A stretch of DNA of 64,000 nt from Maioricimonas rarisocia (lineage in GTDB: Bacteria > Planctomycetota > Planctomycetia > Planctomycetales > Planctomycetaceae): contig NZ_CP036275.1 of assembly GCF_007747795.1 (NCBI RefSeq), positions 3,650,001 to 3,714,000 of the forward strand, given 5' to 3'. Below are positions 1-10,445 of the stretch, one piece after another (position 1 is the stretch's first letter; the number at the start of each line of letters is the position of its first letter). Under the pieces are notes generated by a model. That model was given only the letters and a program-made list of their open reading frames with translations. It was not told where the DNA came from and ran no database searches. Position numbers and translations under genes: made by a program.

Positions 1-170
1 AATGATCTGCGGGGCGCTGGCGGCCGTTTCTCAAGGGGGGATCCCCCTCATTCCGGTCCTCGCGCCCATCGGCCGCTCTGCTACAATTTGCTGAACGACA
101 GGGGGTTCTGCCCACTGGTCGCCGATGATGCCCCCGAGAACCAGACCTGTTCAGATGCTGGCGGACGACG

Positions 171-2057
171 ATGGAGAGTGAGTTCCTGAGATTTCGAGAC
201 ACGGTCCGACGGCTGCACGCGACCCTCGAGTCGCTGCAGAAGGCCGTTGCCGATCTCGAAGTCGCTCCCCTGCGCGGCCGCGAATGGTACGAACTGCTCG
301 TCCGCAAACTGGTCCCGCAGCTTTCCGATGAAGCCTACCTGGTCGTCGCCGTCGTCGGCGGAACGAACATCGGCAAGAGCGTCATCTTCAACCACATCGC
401 CGGCTGCCGGGCCAGTGCCACCAGTCCGTTGGCCTCCGGGACGAAGCATCCGACCTGCCTGGTGCCGGCCGGTTTTACCGAGCGGCACGACCTGGCGCAG
501 GTGTTTCCCGGCTTCGAGCTGCAGGAGTGGTCGGATGCTGACGCGGCACTGGCCGAAGATGACCGGCACATGCTGTACTGGCGCGTGTCCGACCAGACAC
601 CCGACAACCTGCTGGTGCTCGATACGCCCGATATCGACAGCGACGCGCGAATCAACTGGGAGCGTGCCGACCACATCCGCCAGTGTGCTGACGTCTTGAT
701 CGCGGTGCTTACACAGCAGAAGTACAACGACGCAGCCGTGAAGGAGTTCTTCCGCAAGGCGGCTGCCGAAGAGAAACTGATTGCGGTCGTCTTCAATCAG
801 TGCCTGCTTCCCGAAGACGAACCGTACTGGCCGCTGTGGGTTTCGACCTTCTGTGACGAGACCGGAGTCGATCCCGAGATTGTCTACGTGGCTCCCAACG
901 ACCGGCCGGCAGCCGAAGCACTGAAGCTGCCCTTCTACGAGCGGCCCTGGCCGAATGAGGGAGAGGCCGCCGCGACCGACGACGAGCCTCGCAGTCTGCT
1001 TGCCGACCTGTCGCGTCTGAAGTTTCACGAGATCAAGCTGCAGACGCTGAGCGGTTCGCTGCGACATCTGACGTCCGAAGATGCCGGCATTCCGACGTAT
1101 CTGCGCGACATTGCTCAGTGCAGTGAGCGGTACCGGGCCGCGTCCGAACTCCTCGCCGCACACGAACTGGCCCGCATCAACGACTGGCCGGTCATTCCCG
1201 ACTCGGTGATGATCGCCGAGATCCGCGCCTGGTGGCAGACACAACGGACCGGCTGGTCGGCGACGGTTCACAGCGTCTACAACGCGATCGGCAAAGGAGT
1301 CGCGTGGCCGGTTCATTTTGCCCGCGAGAGGATGTACGGAGAATCCGTGCCGCCGCTCGAGCGATACCGCGAGCGGGAATGGAACGCGATTCTGACCACG
1401 GTCGAGAAGGTGTACGAGAAGCTGACCTGGCTCGAGGAACTCGGCAATGAGCTGCTGCGACCGCGACTGAAGACGCTCCTTTCGGGAACCTCGCGGGCCG
1501 AACTGCTGCAGCGGATTCACGCCGAACATCAGGAAGTGGATCTGGCCGGATCGCTCGAGCAACTGGTGGGCCGGGAACTGACGGAGTTCCGCCGGCAGAG
1601 TCCGAGGCACTTCGAGTTTTTCAAACGGATCGACACGGTTGCGGCGGCCGCACGTCCGGCGACGAGCGTCGTGCTTTTCGTTGCCGGCTTCGGTCCGGCC
1701 GGTAATGCCATCGCACCGGCCCTGACCGATGCTGCCGTCCAGGGAGCGCTTCATATCGCCGGCGACTTCGCGGGCGGAACGGTCGCCGTGGCTGTTGGCG
1801 AAGGGGTGATGAGCGGTGCCGCGGCAGGGGCGGGATGGCTCGAGGCGCGGTTCCGCAGACTGCACGAAGCGTTTACGGCCGAGCGGGCCGCCTGGCTCGC
1901 GGCTTTGCTGAAGCGACATCTGCTGGGGGATCTGCCCGAAGAACTGCAGGCAGCGGCCTCACTGACAGCACATGACGAATTCCGCGAAGCGACCGAAGCG
2001 GTGGCACGACTCCGCGAACAGATCCAGCAGATTCCCGCCACCCTCGAAACAACGTAG
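171..2057 (+). CDS. dynamin-like P-loop GTPase, first of a pair
   Basis: Large GTPase of 628 residues. The P-loop GGTNIGKS lies near residues 63-70, a G3-like DTPD near 151-154 and a TQQKY motif shortly after. The G4 position reads FNQCL instead of a clear NKxD, so guanine specificity is inferred rather than read. The middle is helical. Around residues 496-560 there is a Gly/Ala-rich hydrophobic stretch that could insert into or lie on a membrane. The next gene (99 bases downstream, same strand) encodes a second GTPase with the same TQQKY motif, so the two probably act together, as paired bacterial dynamin-like proteins do. Exact cellular role is not known to me. The start is the ATG at 171; a TACAAT box at 82-87 might be its -10, but no good -35 is visible. 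Confidence 0.75.
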   Translation: MESEFLRFRDTVRRLHATLESLQKAVADLEVAPLRGREWYELLVRKLVPQLSDEAYLVVAVVGGTNIGKSVIFNHIAGCRASATSPLASGTKHPTCLVPAGFTERHDLAQVFPGFELQEWSDADAALAEDDRHMLYWRVSDQTPDNLLVLDTPDIDSDARINWERADHIRQCADVLIAVLTQQKYNDAAVKEFFRKAAAEEKLIAVVFNQCLLPEDEPYWPLWVSTFCDETGVDPEIVYVAPNDRPAAEALKLPFYERPWPNEGEAAATDDEPRSLLADLSRLKFHEIKLQTLSGSLRHLTSEDAGIPTYLRDIAQCSERYRAASELLAAHELARINDWPVIPDSVMIAEIRAWWQTQRTGWSATVHSVYNAIGKGVAWPVHFARERMYGESVPPLERYREREWNAILTTVEKVYEKLTWLEELGNELLRPRLKTLLSGTSRAELLQRIHAEHQEVDLAGSLEQLVGRELTEFRRQSPRHFEFFKRIDTVAAAARPATSVVLFVAGFGPAGNAIAPALTDAAVQGALHIAGDFAGGTVAVAVGEGVMSGAAAGAGWLEARFRRLHEAFTAERAAWLAALLKRHLLGDLPEELQAAASLTAHDEFREATEAVARLREQIQQIPATLETT

Positions 2058-2156
2058 CTGGCCGGGACTCGTTCCGGTGTCGGGCCCTCCGCGTCGCTGC
2101 CGTGTCCTTCGGGGCAGTTTCCGGCGACGGGAATCTGGTGTTAGAAGGCCAATCAG

Positions 2157-3980
2157 ATGTCGACAGACGAACTCGCTCATTTCGAGATGCTTGCCCAGGT
2201 GGATCAGGTCACCGTGCGGCTGCGTCGCTGGTCGGAGCGCGAGTCTCACTGGTCGGCCATGAACGAGTGTCAGGCGTTGCTGCGGCGCGTGCTCTCACGT
2301 GTCGACAGACTGCGGATTCGCCTCGAAGCTCCGCTCGTGGTGGCGACGTTCGGGGGAACCGGGACCGGTAAGAGTTCGCTCGTCAATGCGCTGGTCGGCG
2401 AGGAATGCACCGTCAGTGGTCGTCAGCGCCCGACGACCCGGCAGCCGATTCTGATCACCCATCCCAAGACCGAACTCGAGCCGCTCAACCTTCCTGTCGA
2501 GGAGTTCCAGATCGTCCGCCGCGAAGCCGACCTGCTGCGCGACATCGTCATCATCGACTGCCCCGATCCGGATACGAACGAGGCGGAATCCCCCGGCAGC
2601 AATCTGGCCCGCCTGCACGCCCTGCTGCCGCATTGCGACGTCCTCATCTATACGTCGACGCAGCAGAAGTACCGTTCGGCCCGCGTGAGTGAGGAGCTGG
2701 GACAGGCCGCGTCCGGCTGCCGGCTGGTGTTCGTGCAGACTCACGGCGATCTGGATGAGGACATCCGGGAAGACTGGCGGAAGCACCTGCAGCCGCAGTA
2801 CGAAGTGCCGGACGTTTTTTTCGTCGATTCCGTCCGCGGGCTCGAAGAGCAGCGGGCCGGTCAGCGTCCCTCCGGTGACCTGGCGCGGCTCATGGATCTG
2901 CTCACGACGCAGCTTGCCGCTTCAGAACGGGCCCGCGTGCGGCGCGCGAATGTGGTGGATCTGCTGCATGCCGCCGTTTCACGCTGTCACGGACTGCTGG
3001 GCCGCGAATGGCCGAAGGTCGATGCCGTCGAGCAGGCTCTGGCGGAGCAGCGCGGTCAGCTGAGCCGGCGGATGTCGGAGCGGCTCTGCAAGGAACTGCT
3101 CGGCTCACGCAACCTGTGGGAGCGACGTCTGCTGAGCGCGGTGACCGATACCTGGGGCTTCAGCCCGTTTTCGTCGGTGCTTCGCTTCTATAACGGACTG
3201 GGGACGCTGCTGGCGTCCATGAGTTTCTACCGGGCCCGCAGCACGGCCCAGCTCGCCCTGATCGGTGCCATGCAGGGGGCACGCTGGCTGGAAGGACGCC
3301 GCGAAGAGCGGACGGCAGAAACGTCGCTGCAGCGGGCGAGCGCCTTCGGCATCGACGACACACTGCTGCGCGAATCGGAACTGGTCGTTGAAGGGCACCT
3401 CGTCTCGGCAGGACTGGATCGAGGGCTGGTTCGTGGAAACGATCTCGATCAGTTGCGGCAGCAGGCGGTGCGAGTCGAAGATGACTTTCTCGTGGATGCC
3501 GGCCAGCGCGTCGAAGAGATCATCCAGAAGCTCGCCCGCCGGAACTCCGGATGGTTCACGCGCACGATCTACGAATTGCTGTTCGCGTCGTATCTGGTCT
3601 ACGTCCTGTTCCGGATCGGCAAGAACTTCTTCTACGAATCGTTCTGGCTCAGCGAGCCGATTCTCTCCTCGGATTTCTACCTGCCGGCGCTGGTCTTTTT
3701 CGCGCTGTGGTCGGGGCTACTGGTGATGCTGTTCGTCCGCCGGCTGCGTCGCGGACTGGATCAGGAGATCACCGAGCTGGCCCGCGAACTGACCGACGTA
3801 CGGCTCTCCCACGGCCTGTTCCCGCGGCTCGAAGAGACCTGCAGCGACCTGCGCTGGCAGCGGGGGGAACTGGAATCGATCCACGAACAGATCGTTTCGT
3901 TGCGGCAGGAGCTGGCGACCGGTTCGCAGCTTGGCGCGCAGGTCGAAGTCGGTACGGACGCACTTCCTTCAGAAGCCTGA
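2157..3980 (+). CDS. dynamin-like P-loop GTPase with two membrane segments, second of a pair
   Basis: Protein of 607 residues. It has a classical P-loop GGTGTGKSS (about 66-74), a G3-like DCPDPD (about 134-139), a TQQKY motif and a G4-like THGD (about 196-199). Two hydrophobic helices near residues 473-488 and 507-530 form a C-terminal membrane hairpin, followed by a charged helical tail. P-loop plus hairpin plus helices resembles bacterial dynamin-like or 50S-binding-type GTPases. Membrane remodelling is inferred, not shown. It follows the first GTPase on the same strand and its last 12 bases overlap the 3' end of the convergent hydrolase gene. Confidence 0.75.
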   Translation: MSTDELAHFEMLAQVDQVTVRLRRWSERESHWSAMNECQALLRRVLSRVDRLRIRLEAPLVVATFGGTGTGKSSLVNALVGEECTVSGRQRPTTRQPILITHPKTELEPLNLPVEEFQIVRREADLLRDIVIIDCPDPDTNEAESPGSNLARLHALLPHCDVLIYTSTQQKYRSARVSEELGQAASGCRLVFVQTHGDLDEDIREDWRKHLQPQYEVPDVFFVDSVRGLEEQRAGQRPSGDLARLMDLLTTQLAASERARVRRANVVDLLHAAVSRCHGLLGREWPKVDAVEQALAEQRGQLSRRMSERLCKELLGSRNLWERRLLSAVTDTWGFSPFSSVLRFYNGLGTLLASMSFYRARSTAQLALIGAMQGARWLEGRREERTAETSLQRASAFGIDDTLLRESELVVEGHLVSAGLDRGLVRGNDLDQLRQQAVRVEDDFLVDAGQRVEEIIQKLARRNSGWFTRTIYELLFASYLVYVLFRIGKNFFYESFWLSEPILSSDFYLPALVFFALWSGLLVMLFVRRLRRGLDQEITELARELTDVRLSHGLFPRLEETCSDLRWQRGELESIHEQIVSLRQELATGSQLGAQVEVGTDALPSEA

Positions 3981-5300
3981 GGGTTTCATGATGCCACGTG
4001 TGCGTGCGGGCATCGGCCGTGGCTGAACTGGTGGCTGCGGCTGCCATCCGGAGCGGCCGGCAAGTGGCGACGGGGCGTGCTCCGGTGTGGCACGCTTCGG
4101 CAGTGCATCCGATCCATTGCCCGCGGAAGGCGTTTGCGTCAGGGCCGGCTGAGACACGTCCTGATGGTAGACGAAGGGGGCAATGGTCGAGGCGATCTGC
4201 GGTGTCGCCAGGTAGAGCGGCCAGTTGTGGCCGGCCCCGAGCAGCGGCGTCACGTCGACGTCGATCATCTTGCAGCGGTGCGGGCCCTGCATGTAGCGGT
4301 CGGTGGCGGAGAAGCCGGCCTCGCCCAGTGCCCGGTTCGAGAATGGCTGACGGAGCGGGTACAGCCCCAGTGCCAGATCGGTCCGGTTCTGCAGGTTCAT
4401 CAACCCCTCGAGCTGGCAGACTGCCTGACCGTAGCGGTTCGAGGGATTGATCCAGTCGTGATCGACGGCCGCGGCTGCCAGCACAACGCGGTACCGTTTC
4501 GATTGCGGCTTCGGTCCGTTGTAGACCAGGCCCTGCACTTGCCCGCCGCCGATCAGGTGCATCGTCGAAAGCGTCACGCGTGCTCCGTGGCTGTGGCCGA
4601 TCAGACAGACCGGGCACGCCTCGGGAATCTGCGAAAGCACCCAGGCCAGGTGCAGGCCGTTGAATTCCGCCCGGCGGCCGCGGACCGAGACATCGAGCGG
4701 GGTGACGATGGCGCCGGAGTCACTCGGCCACGTAAAGAACACCACGTGCAGCGGTGCTCCAGCTCCGGCCCGGCGAAGCCAGCGGTTCGTGGCTTCGGCC
4801 TGCTGCAGGTGCGATGGCCAGCTGACAAAGCTTCCATGCGTGAAGATACAGACCGGGACGCCCGGCGTCAGGCTGGAAGCGAACTCCTGAATGTTGCTGC
4901 CGCGAACCTGGCGCGGACCACTCCGGCGAAAGACGTCGACGCCCCACCTCCCGTTCTCCCGTTCGTGCTGCGTCGAACGGCGACTGCTGATGACCCAGTA
5001 GCCCTCATCGACGACATCGCCGGCCGGCGGGACAAGATCGGGCCCGTTCCCCGACGGGACCGGGCCGTAGTACGACTGTTGAGGAAGGGGCTGGTGAGGC
5101 GCAGCCGGATCGACAGCGTGACTCTGGCGTCCGGCCGAATGGCAGATCAGCATTGCGCACAGCGTCGTGAACAGCACTTGCTGCAATCGGACCGCACGCG
5201 CGACAGGCAGACAGAAATGTCTGCCCCACGTGGGGCCGCACGGGACGGACTCTTTCCGGAGTCGATCCGATTCGAATTGCCTGGAAATCACCCGCTTCAT
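3969..5300 (-). CDS. exported alpha/beta hydrolase
   Basis: The start is placed at the ATG at 5300 (443 residues) because a GAGG ribosome site lies 8 bases upstream and the protein then begins with basic residues and a hydrophobic stretch (around residues 35-55), like a signal peptide or anchor. The further upstream open frame is not needed. The nucleophile elbow GHSHG (Ser near 236) and the earlier FTHG strand (oxyanion loop) identify an alpha/beta hydrolase of the DUF900-like type. The C-terminus is Pro- and Gln-rich. The substrate is unknown. The gene lies downstream of rpoN on the same strand but is separated from it by about 300 bases with a hairpin, so it is probably transcribed separately. 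Confidence 0.75.
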   Translation of the reverse strand: MKRVISRQFESDRLRKESVPCGPTWGRHFCLPVARAVRLQQVLFTTLCAMLICHSAGRQSHAVDPAAPHQPLPQQSYYGPVPSGNGPDLVPPAGDVVDEGYWVISSRRSTQHERENGRWGVDVFRRSGPRQVRGSNIQEFASSLTPGVPVCIFTHGSFVSWPSHLQQAEATNRWLRRAGAGAPLHVVFFTWPSDSGAIVTPLDVSVRGRRAEFNGLHLAWVLSQIPEACPVCLIGHSHGARVTLSTMHLIGGGQVQGLVYNGPKPQSKRYRVVLAAAAVDHDWINPSNRYGQAVCQLEGLMNLQNRTDLALGLYPLRQPFSNRALGEAGFSATDRYMQGPHRCKMIDVDVTPLLGAGHNWPLYLATPQIASTIAPFVYHQDVSQPALTQTPSAGNGSDALPKRATPEHAPSPLAGRSGWQPQPPVQPRPMPARTRGIMKPSGF

Positions 5301-5570
5301 CGCATCTGCCTCGCGACAGCTTTGACGAAATGACAACGCCACATTGCAGGATCGGGAACGCACTCCCCTGCTCGACTGCGACCGCCTCACTGCCCGGGGA
5401 GGCAGAACATCGGTCGTGACACATGACCGTGGCAGAATCGCCAGCGGATCCGCGCCTCGGGCAGCCATTGTGCCCGTGGCAGCCGCGGCAAATCGAGCGG
5501 AATGACCGCCGAAACGAGACGCGAAGCGAATTGCGCGCCCCGCCGATCGGGTGCGGGCATCTGGCGTGAG
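5301..5570. other. intergenic region between rpoN and the hydrolase gene
   Basis: About 270 bases with no supportable gene. It should contain the hydrolase promoter, but I see no clear -35/-10 pair. The rpoN terminator-like hairpin borders it. Confidence 0.4.
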
Positions 5571-5603
5571 ATTGCGGACTCCCGGTTTCGGGCGATCCGC
5601 AAT
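5571..5603 (-). terminator. hairpin directly after rpoN
   Basis: A perfect 8-base inverted repeat (ATTGCGGA / TCCGCAAT) encloses a nested CCCG-GTTT-CGGG hairpin and begins in the rpoN stop codon. There is no clear U-tract, so it could be a terminator or an mRNA 3'-end stabiliser. Confidence 0.55.
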
Positions 5604-7078
5604 CAATACTCCCGACGTTGCCGGGAAGAAGGAATGTTCATGGCCTGCCGGTATTTCGTGACCGTCCGGCGTGCCAGGTTGTATCCGTGCTTCTTCAGCT
5701 CCTCGACCAGGGCGTCGTCGCTGAGCGGACTTTTCTTGTCCTCTCCGTCGACGATCTCCTTGAGCTTCAGGCGGATGATGTCCCAGGCAACTTCTTCACC
5801 TTCGGACGTGGTCGTTCCACCGCCAAAGAACCGCTTGAGTGCGAAGACGCCGCGGGGGGTGGCGATGTACTTGTCGTCGACGGCCCGGGAGACGGTTGTC
5901 ACGTGGACGCCGACCTGGTCAGCGATCTGCTGCATCTTCAGAGGGACGATGTGCTCGGGACCGTTGTCGAGGAATTCGGTCTGATAGTCGACGATCGCCT
6001 GCGCAACCTTCCGCAGCGTGTTGTACCGCTGCTCGATCGACTCGATCAGCCACTTGGCCGACTCGATCTTCTTGCGGATGAAGTCCTTCGTCGCCTGGTC
6101 AGGATTGCGCTGCAGCAGTTTTGTGTAGCGTCGGCTGATTCGCAGTTGAGGCAGATACTCGTCTTCGAGACGAACGACGTACTTGCCCGCGTCGTCTTTC
6201 TCGACGCTCAGATCCGGCGTGACCGACTGGACGTGCTCTTCCTCGAACCCCCGGCCGGGGAACGGGTTGAGCGTCTTCATCTGTTCGATGGCCGCCTTGA
6301 TGTCGTCGATCGAGTAGCCGGTCTTCCGTTCGATCAGCGGCAGTCGGTTCTGGATGATGTCGTCCAGGTGCCCGGAAATCACCGTCCGCAGGATGTCGTG
6401 CAGTGGCGTTTCTTCGGTGATCTGCAGCAGCAGGCATTCCTTAAGGTCACGGGCGCCGACGCCGGGCGGGTCCAGTTTCTGGATCATCCGCAGCGTCTCT
6501 TCGGCCTGCTCGAGCGGGATCGGCTTGCCGAAAACCTGCACGATCTCGGGCAGCGAACTCTGCAGCCGGCCGTTGTGGTCGAGATTCTGGATCAGGTACT
6601 CGCCGAACTCGCGCGAGATCGGATCGCGGTCGAAGTAGTGGAACTGCTCGAGCAGATAGTCATGCAGGGTCTGCGGACGGGAGGCCGCATTCGCCATCAC
6701 GTCGTGCTGGCGATCGGAATCGTCGTCCATCCGGTTGCTGGATGGCTTGCTGCCGGAGGTGTAGTTGTCTTCCGGCCACTCCTGCGAGATCTCGACGAGC
6801 CGCTCAAAGTCGGAGGCGTTGTTCTCTTCTCCGCCGGCGTTGAGCTCGCGTTCTTCGACTTCCCCCCGAGGGGTATCGTCGGCAGGAGCGGTTTCGGTCG
6901 CCTGATCGTTGTCGGATGCGGTGGACTGTTCGAGGACGACGTTTTCGGCAAGTTCCTGTTCGATCCGTTCCTGCAGTGCCATCAGCGGCAGTTGCAGGAT
7001 CTCCATCGACTGGATCATGCGCGGAGCCAGCTTCATTTGCTGGCTCATCTTCATCTGTTGTGAAACGTTGAGTTGCAT
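5603..7078 (-). CDS. rpoN: RNA polymerase sigma-54 factor
   Basis: Sigma-54 directs RNA polymerase to -24/-12 promoters and needs enhancer-binding ATPases for open-complex formation. The 491-residue protein is the usual length. It has the Gln/Leu-rich activator-interacting region at the N-terminus ([20 protein letters not shown]), an acidic linker at about 50-120, the core-binding domain, the helix-turn-helix ([15 protein letters not shown]) and a C-terminal RpoN box reading ARRTVTKYR at about 469-477. The canonical box is ARRTVAKYR, so there is a single A-to-T change. It is downstream of recR on the same strand with a 31-base gap, so co-transcription with dnaX-ybaB-recR is plausible. Confidence 0.96.
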   Translation of the reverse strand: MQLNVSQQMKMSQQMKLAPRMIQSMEILQLPLMALQERIEQELAENVVLEQSTASDNDQATETAPADDTPRGEVEERELNAGGEENNASDFERLVEISQEWPEDNYTSGSKPSSNRMDDDSDRQHDVMANAASRPQTLHDYLLEQFHYFDRDPISREFGEYLIQNLDHNGRLQSSLPEIVQVFGKPIPLEQAEETLRMIQKLDPPGVGARDLKECLLLQITEETPLHDILRTVISGHLDDIIQNRLPLIERKTGYSIDDIKAAIEQMKTLNPFPGRGFEEEHVQSVTPDLSVEKDDAGKYVVRLEDEYLPQLRISRRYTKLLQRNPDQATKDFIRKKIESAKWLIESIEQRYNTLRKVAQAIVDYQTEFLDNGPEHIVPLKMQQIADQVGVHVTTVSRAVDDKYIATPRGVFALKRFFGGGTTTSEGEEVAWDIIRLKLKEIVDGEDKKSPLSDDALVEELKKHGYNLARRTVTKYRQAMNIPSSRQRREY

Positions 7079-7109
7079 GATCGTTCGGTTTGACTCTCAG
7101 GTCACCGGT

Positions 7110-7736
7110 TCAGAAGTTCTGGCGTCCGCGCAGTGCGTCGGCCAGCATCTCCTTGTTGGCGAATTCCAGCACGCTTCCCGATGCGATGCCGCGGGCCAAC
7201 CGCGTAATCCGGACCGGTTCGTTCTCCAGCAGATTCGAGATGAACAGCGCCGTTCCATCCCCCTCAACTGTCGGGTTGGTGGCCATGACGATCTCGCGGA
7301 CTTCATCCTGCCGCACCCGGCGAACGAGTGCGTCGATCGTGAGGTCTTCGGGGCCGACACCTTCCAGCGGAGAGATGCGACCACCCAGCACGTGATACAG
7401 TCCGCCGAAGGCCCCGGAGGCTTCCAGCAACATCACGTCCTTGGGCTGTTCAACGACGCAGACGGCTGACCGTTCCCGCCGGGGATCCCGGCAGATCGAG
7501 CACTCTTCCTGATCGGTCAGGTTGAAACAGATGCGACAGCGATGCACTTTTTCCTTGACGTCGCGGATTGCATCAGCGAGCTGAAGTGCTTCGGCTTTGC
7601 TGCAGGAAAGAAGGTAGTTGGCCAGTCGTTCGGCGGTTTTCCGTCCGATGCCGGGCAATCCGGAGAGCTGCTGGACCAGCCGTCCCACGGCCGGACCAAA
7701 CGGGTGCTTCTCGGCGTCGTCAATCATTGCTGCCAT
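7110..7736 (-). CDS. recR: recombination mediator RecR
   Basis: RecR acts with RecO (and RecF) to load RecA onto SSB-coated gaps. The protein is 208 residues (E. coli about 201). It has the N-terminal helix-hairpin-helix region ([13 protein letters not shown]), a four-cysteine zinc motif ([16 protein letters not shown], about 57-72) and a Toprim domain beginning [14 protein letters not shown], followed by the Walker-like segment near the C-terminus. The order dnaX-ybaB-recR is widely conserved in bacteria and supports all three calls. Confidence 0.96.
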   Translation of the reverse strand: MAAMIDDAEKHPFGPAVGRLVQQLSGLPGIGRKTAERLANYLLSCSKAEALQLADAIRDVKEKVHRCRICFNLTDQEECSICRDPRRERSAVCVVEQPKDVMLLEASGAFGGLYHVLGGRISPLEGVGPEDLTIDALVRRVRQDEVREIVMATNPTVEGDGTALFISNLLENEPVRITRLARGIASGSVLEFANKEMLADALRGRQNF

Positions 7737-7773
7737 GCCTGAAAGATCCTGAATCGAGACCGCATCCCGCGGC

Positions 7774-8139
7774 CTACCCCTGCCCGTTGTCGCCGAGGCC
7801 GAATTTGGCGAGTGCCTGATCCAGCCCCGGCATATCGAGATCGCCGGTCAGGCTGGACATTTCGTTCGCCGCAGCCTCGCGCGCATTCTCAGCGGCCTGG
7901 TTGATCGCTGAGACGACAAGATCTTCGATCATTTCGCTGTCGCCGGAGGCCAGGAGCGAAGGTTCGATGCGACACGAGAGCAGTTTCTGCTGCCCGTTCA
8001 TGGTAGCAACAACCATGCCGCCGCCAGCAGTTCCCTCCACCCGAATCTGGGCGAGGCGTTCCTGCATCTGGCCCATGCGGCCCTGCAGTTCCTGCACGCC
8101 CTTCACCATCCCGGCCAGATTCCCAAACCCTTTAAACAT
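7774..8139 (-). CDS. ybaB: YbaB/EbfC family nucleoid-associated protein
   Basis: Small DNA-binding dimer of 121 residues. It has the family pattern of an N-terminal helix ([20 protein letters not shown]), a central beta sheet with a [20 protein letters not shown]-like strand pair, and a C-terminal helix. It starts only 6 bases after the dnaX stop, so it is translated from the same message. It sits between dnaX and recR, as in many bacteria. Confidence 0.93.
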   Translation of the reverse strand: MFKGFGNLAGMVKGVQELQGRMGQMQERLAQIRVEGTAGGGMVVATMNGQQKLLSCRIEPSLLASGDSEMIEDLVVSAINQAAENAREAAANEMSSLTGDLDMPGLDQALAKFGLGDNGQG

Positions 8140-8145
8140 TGTCTT

Positions 8146-9912
<1,767 letters not shown>

Positions 9913-10061
9913 GATGGCGACGTGACCTCCACTTTCGATGCCTGATGCGCTGAACGTGCCGGGGTGACACCGCAGTGTACCAGCGCGGACCGGCCACTGC
10001 AGCCATGTCCGGAAGCGGCAAGGCTGGCCGCGCCGACCGGTCCGAAGCCCCCGGAGACCGC

Positions 10062-10373
10062 CTACTTCGCCGCGTCGTCTTCGGGAGGAAGCGGTACCGC
10101 ACCCTCTGCGGGGCGTCCCTTGCCCGCCCGGATGTATGCGGCACGCTGACGGGCGTAATCGGCCGCCGAGTCCGGCTCGACGCCTTCCACGGCGTGCCCC
10201 TGGGCCTGTTCGAAATAGCGTTTGAGGTACGGCACGCACCAGCCGCAGCCGGTTCCCGCGCCGCCGCACTGGCTGATCTGGCTCGCCCGCCGCGGCTCGT
10301 GGATGCGGATGAAGTTCAGAATCTTCCGCTTCGAGATGTGGAAGCAGTAGCAGACGGTATCGTTCGGTTCCAT
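10062..10373 (-). CDS. BFD-like [2Fe-2S] ferredoxin-type protein
   Basis: Protein of 103 residues with the four-cysteine pattern of bacterioferritin-associated ferredoxin domains: CYC near residues 8-10 and CGWC near 44-47 (TGCGWCVPYL). This domain binds a 2Fe-2S cluster and, in BFD itself, delivers electrons for iron release from bacterioferritin. The C-terminal 50 residues, with a charged tail, are not part of the domain. No bacterioferritin is in the window, so the electron partner is unknown. It lies upstream of dnaX on the same strand but 149 bases away. Confidence 0.85.
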   Translation of the reverse strand: MEPNDTVCYCFHISKRKILNFIRIHEPRRASQISQCGGAGTGCGWCVPYLKRYFEQAQGHAVEGVEPDSAADYARQRAAYIRAGKGRPAEGAVPLPPEDDAAK

Positions 10374-10445
10374 CGGTTCCTCGGCACGTCGACCGTGACG
10401 TGCGGTTGGTTTTCCTGTTCGTCGTGCGGGGCTGTCAGCCGCCGA

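Noticed and set aside
81-1919. Very long antisense open frame opposite the first GTPase gene
   Set aside because: It is the shadow of a GC-rich gene. It has no family match and is Arg/Gly/Leu-rich, and the plus strand has clear GTPase motifs.
5618-7063. Long plus-strand open frame opposite rpoN
   Set aside because: It is a mirror of the rpoN coding frame in a high-GC genome; the minus strand has unmistakable sigma-54 domains.
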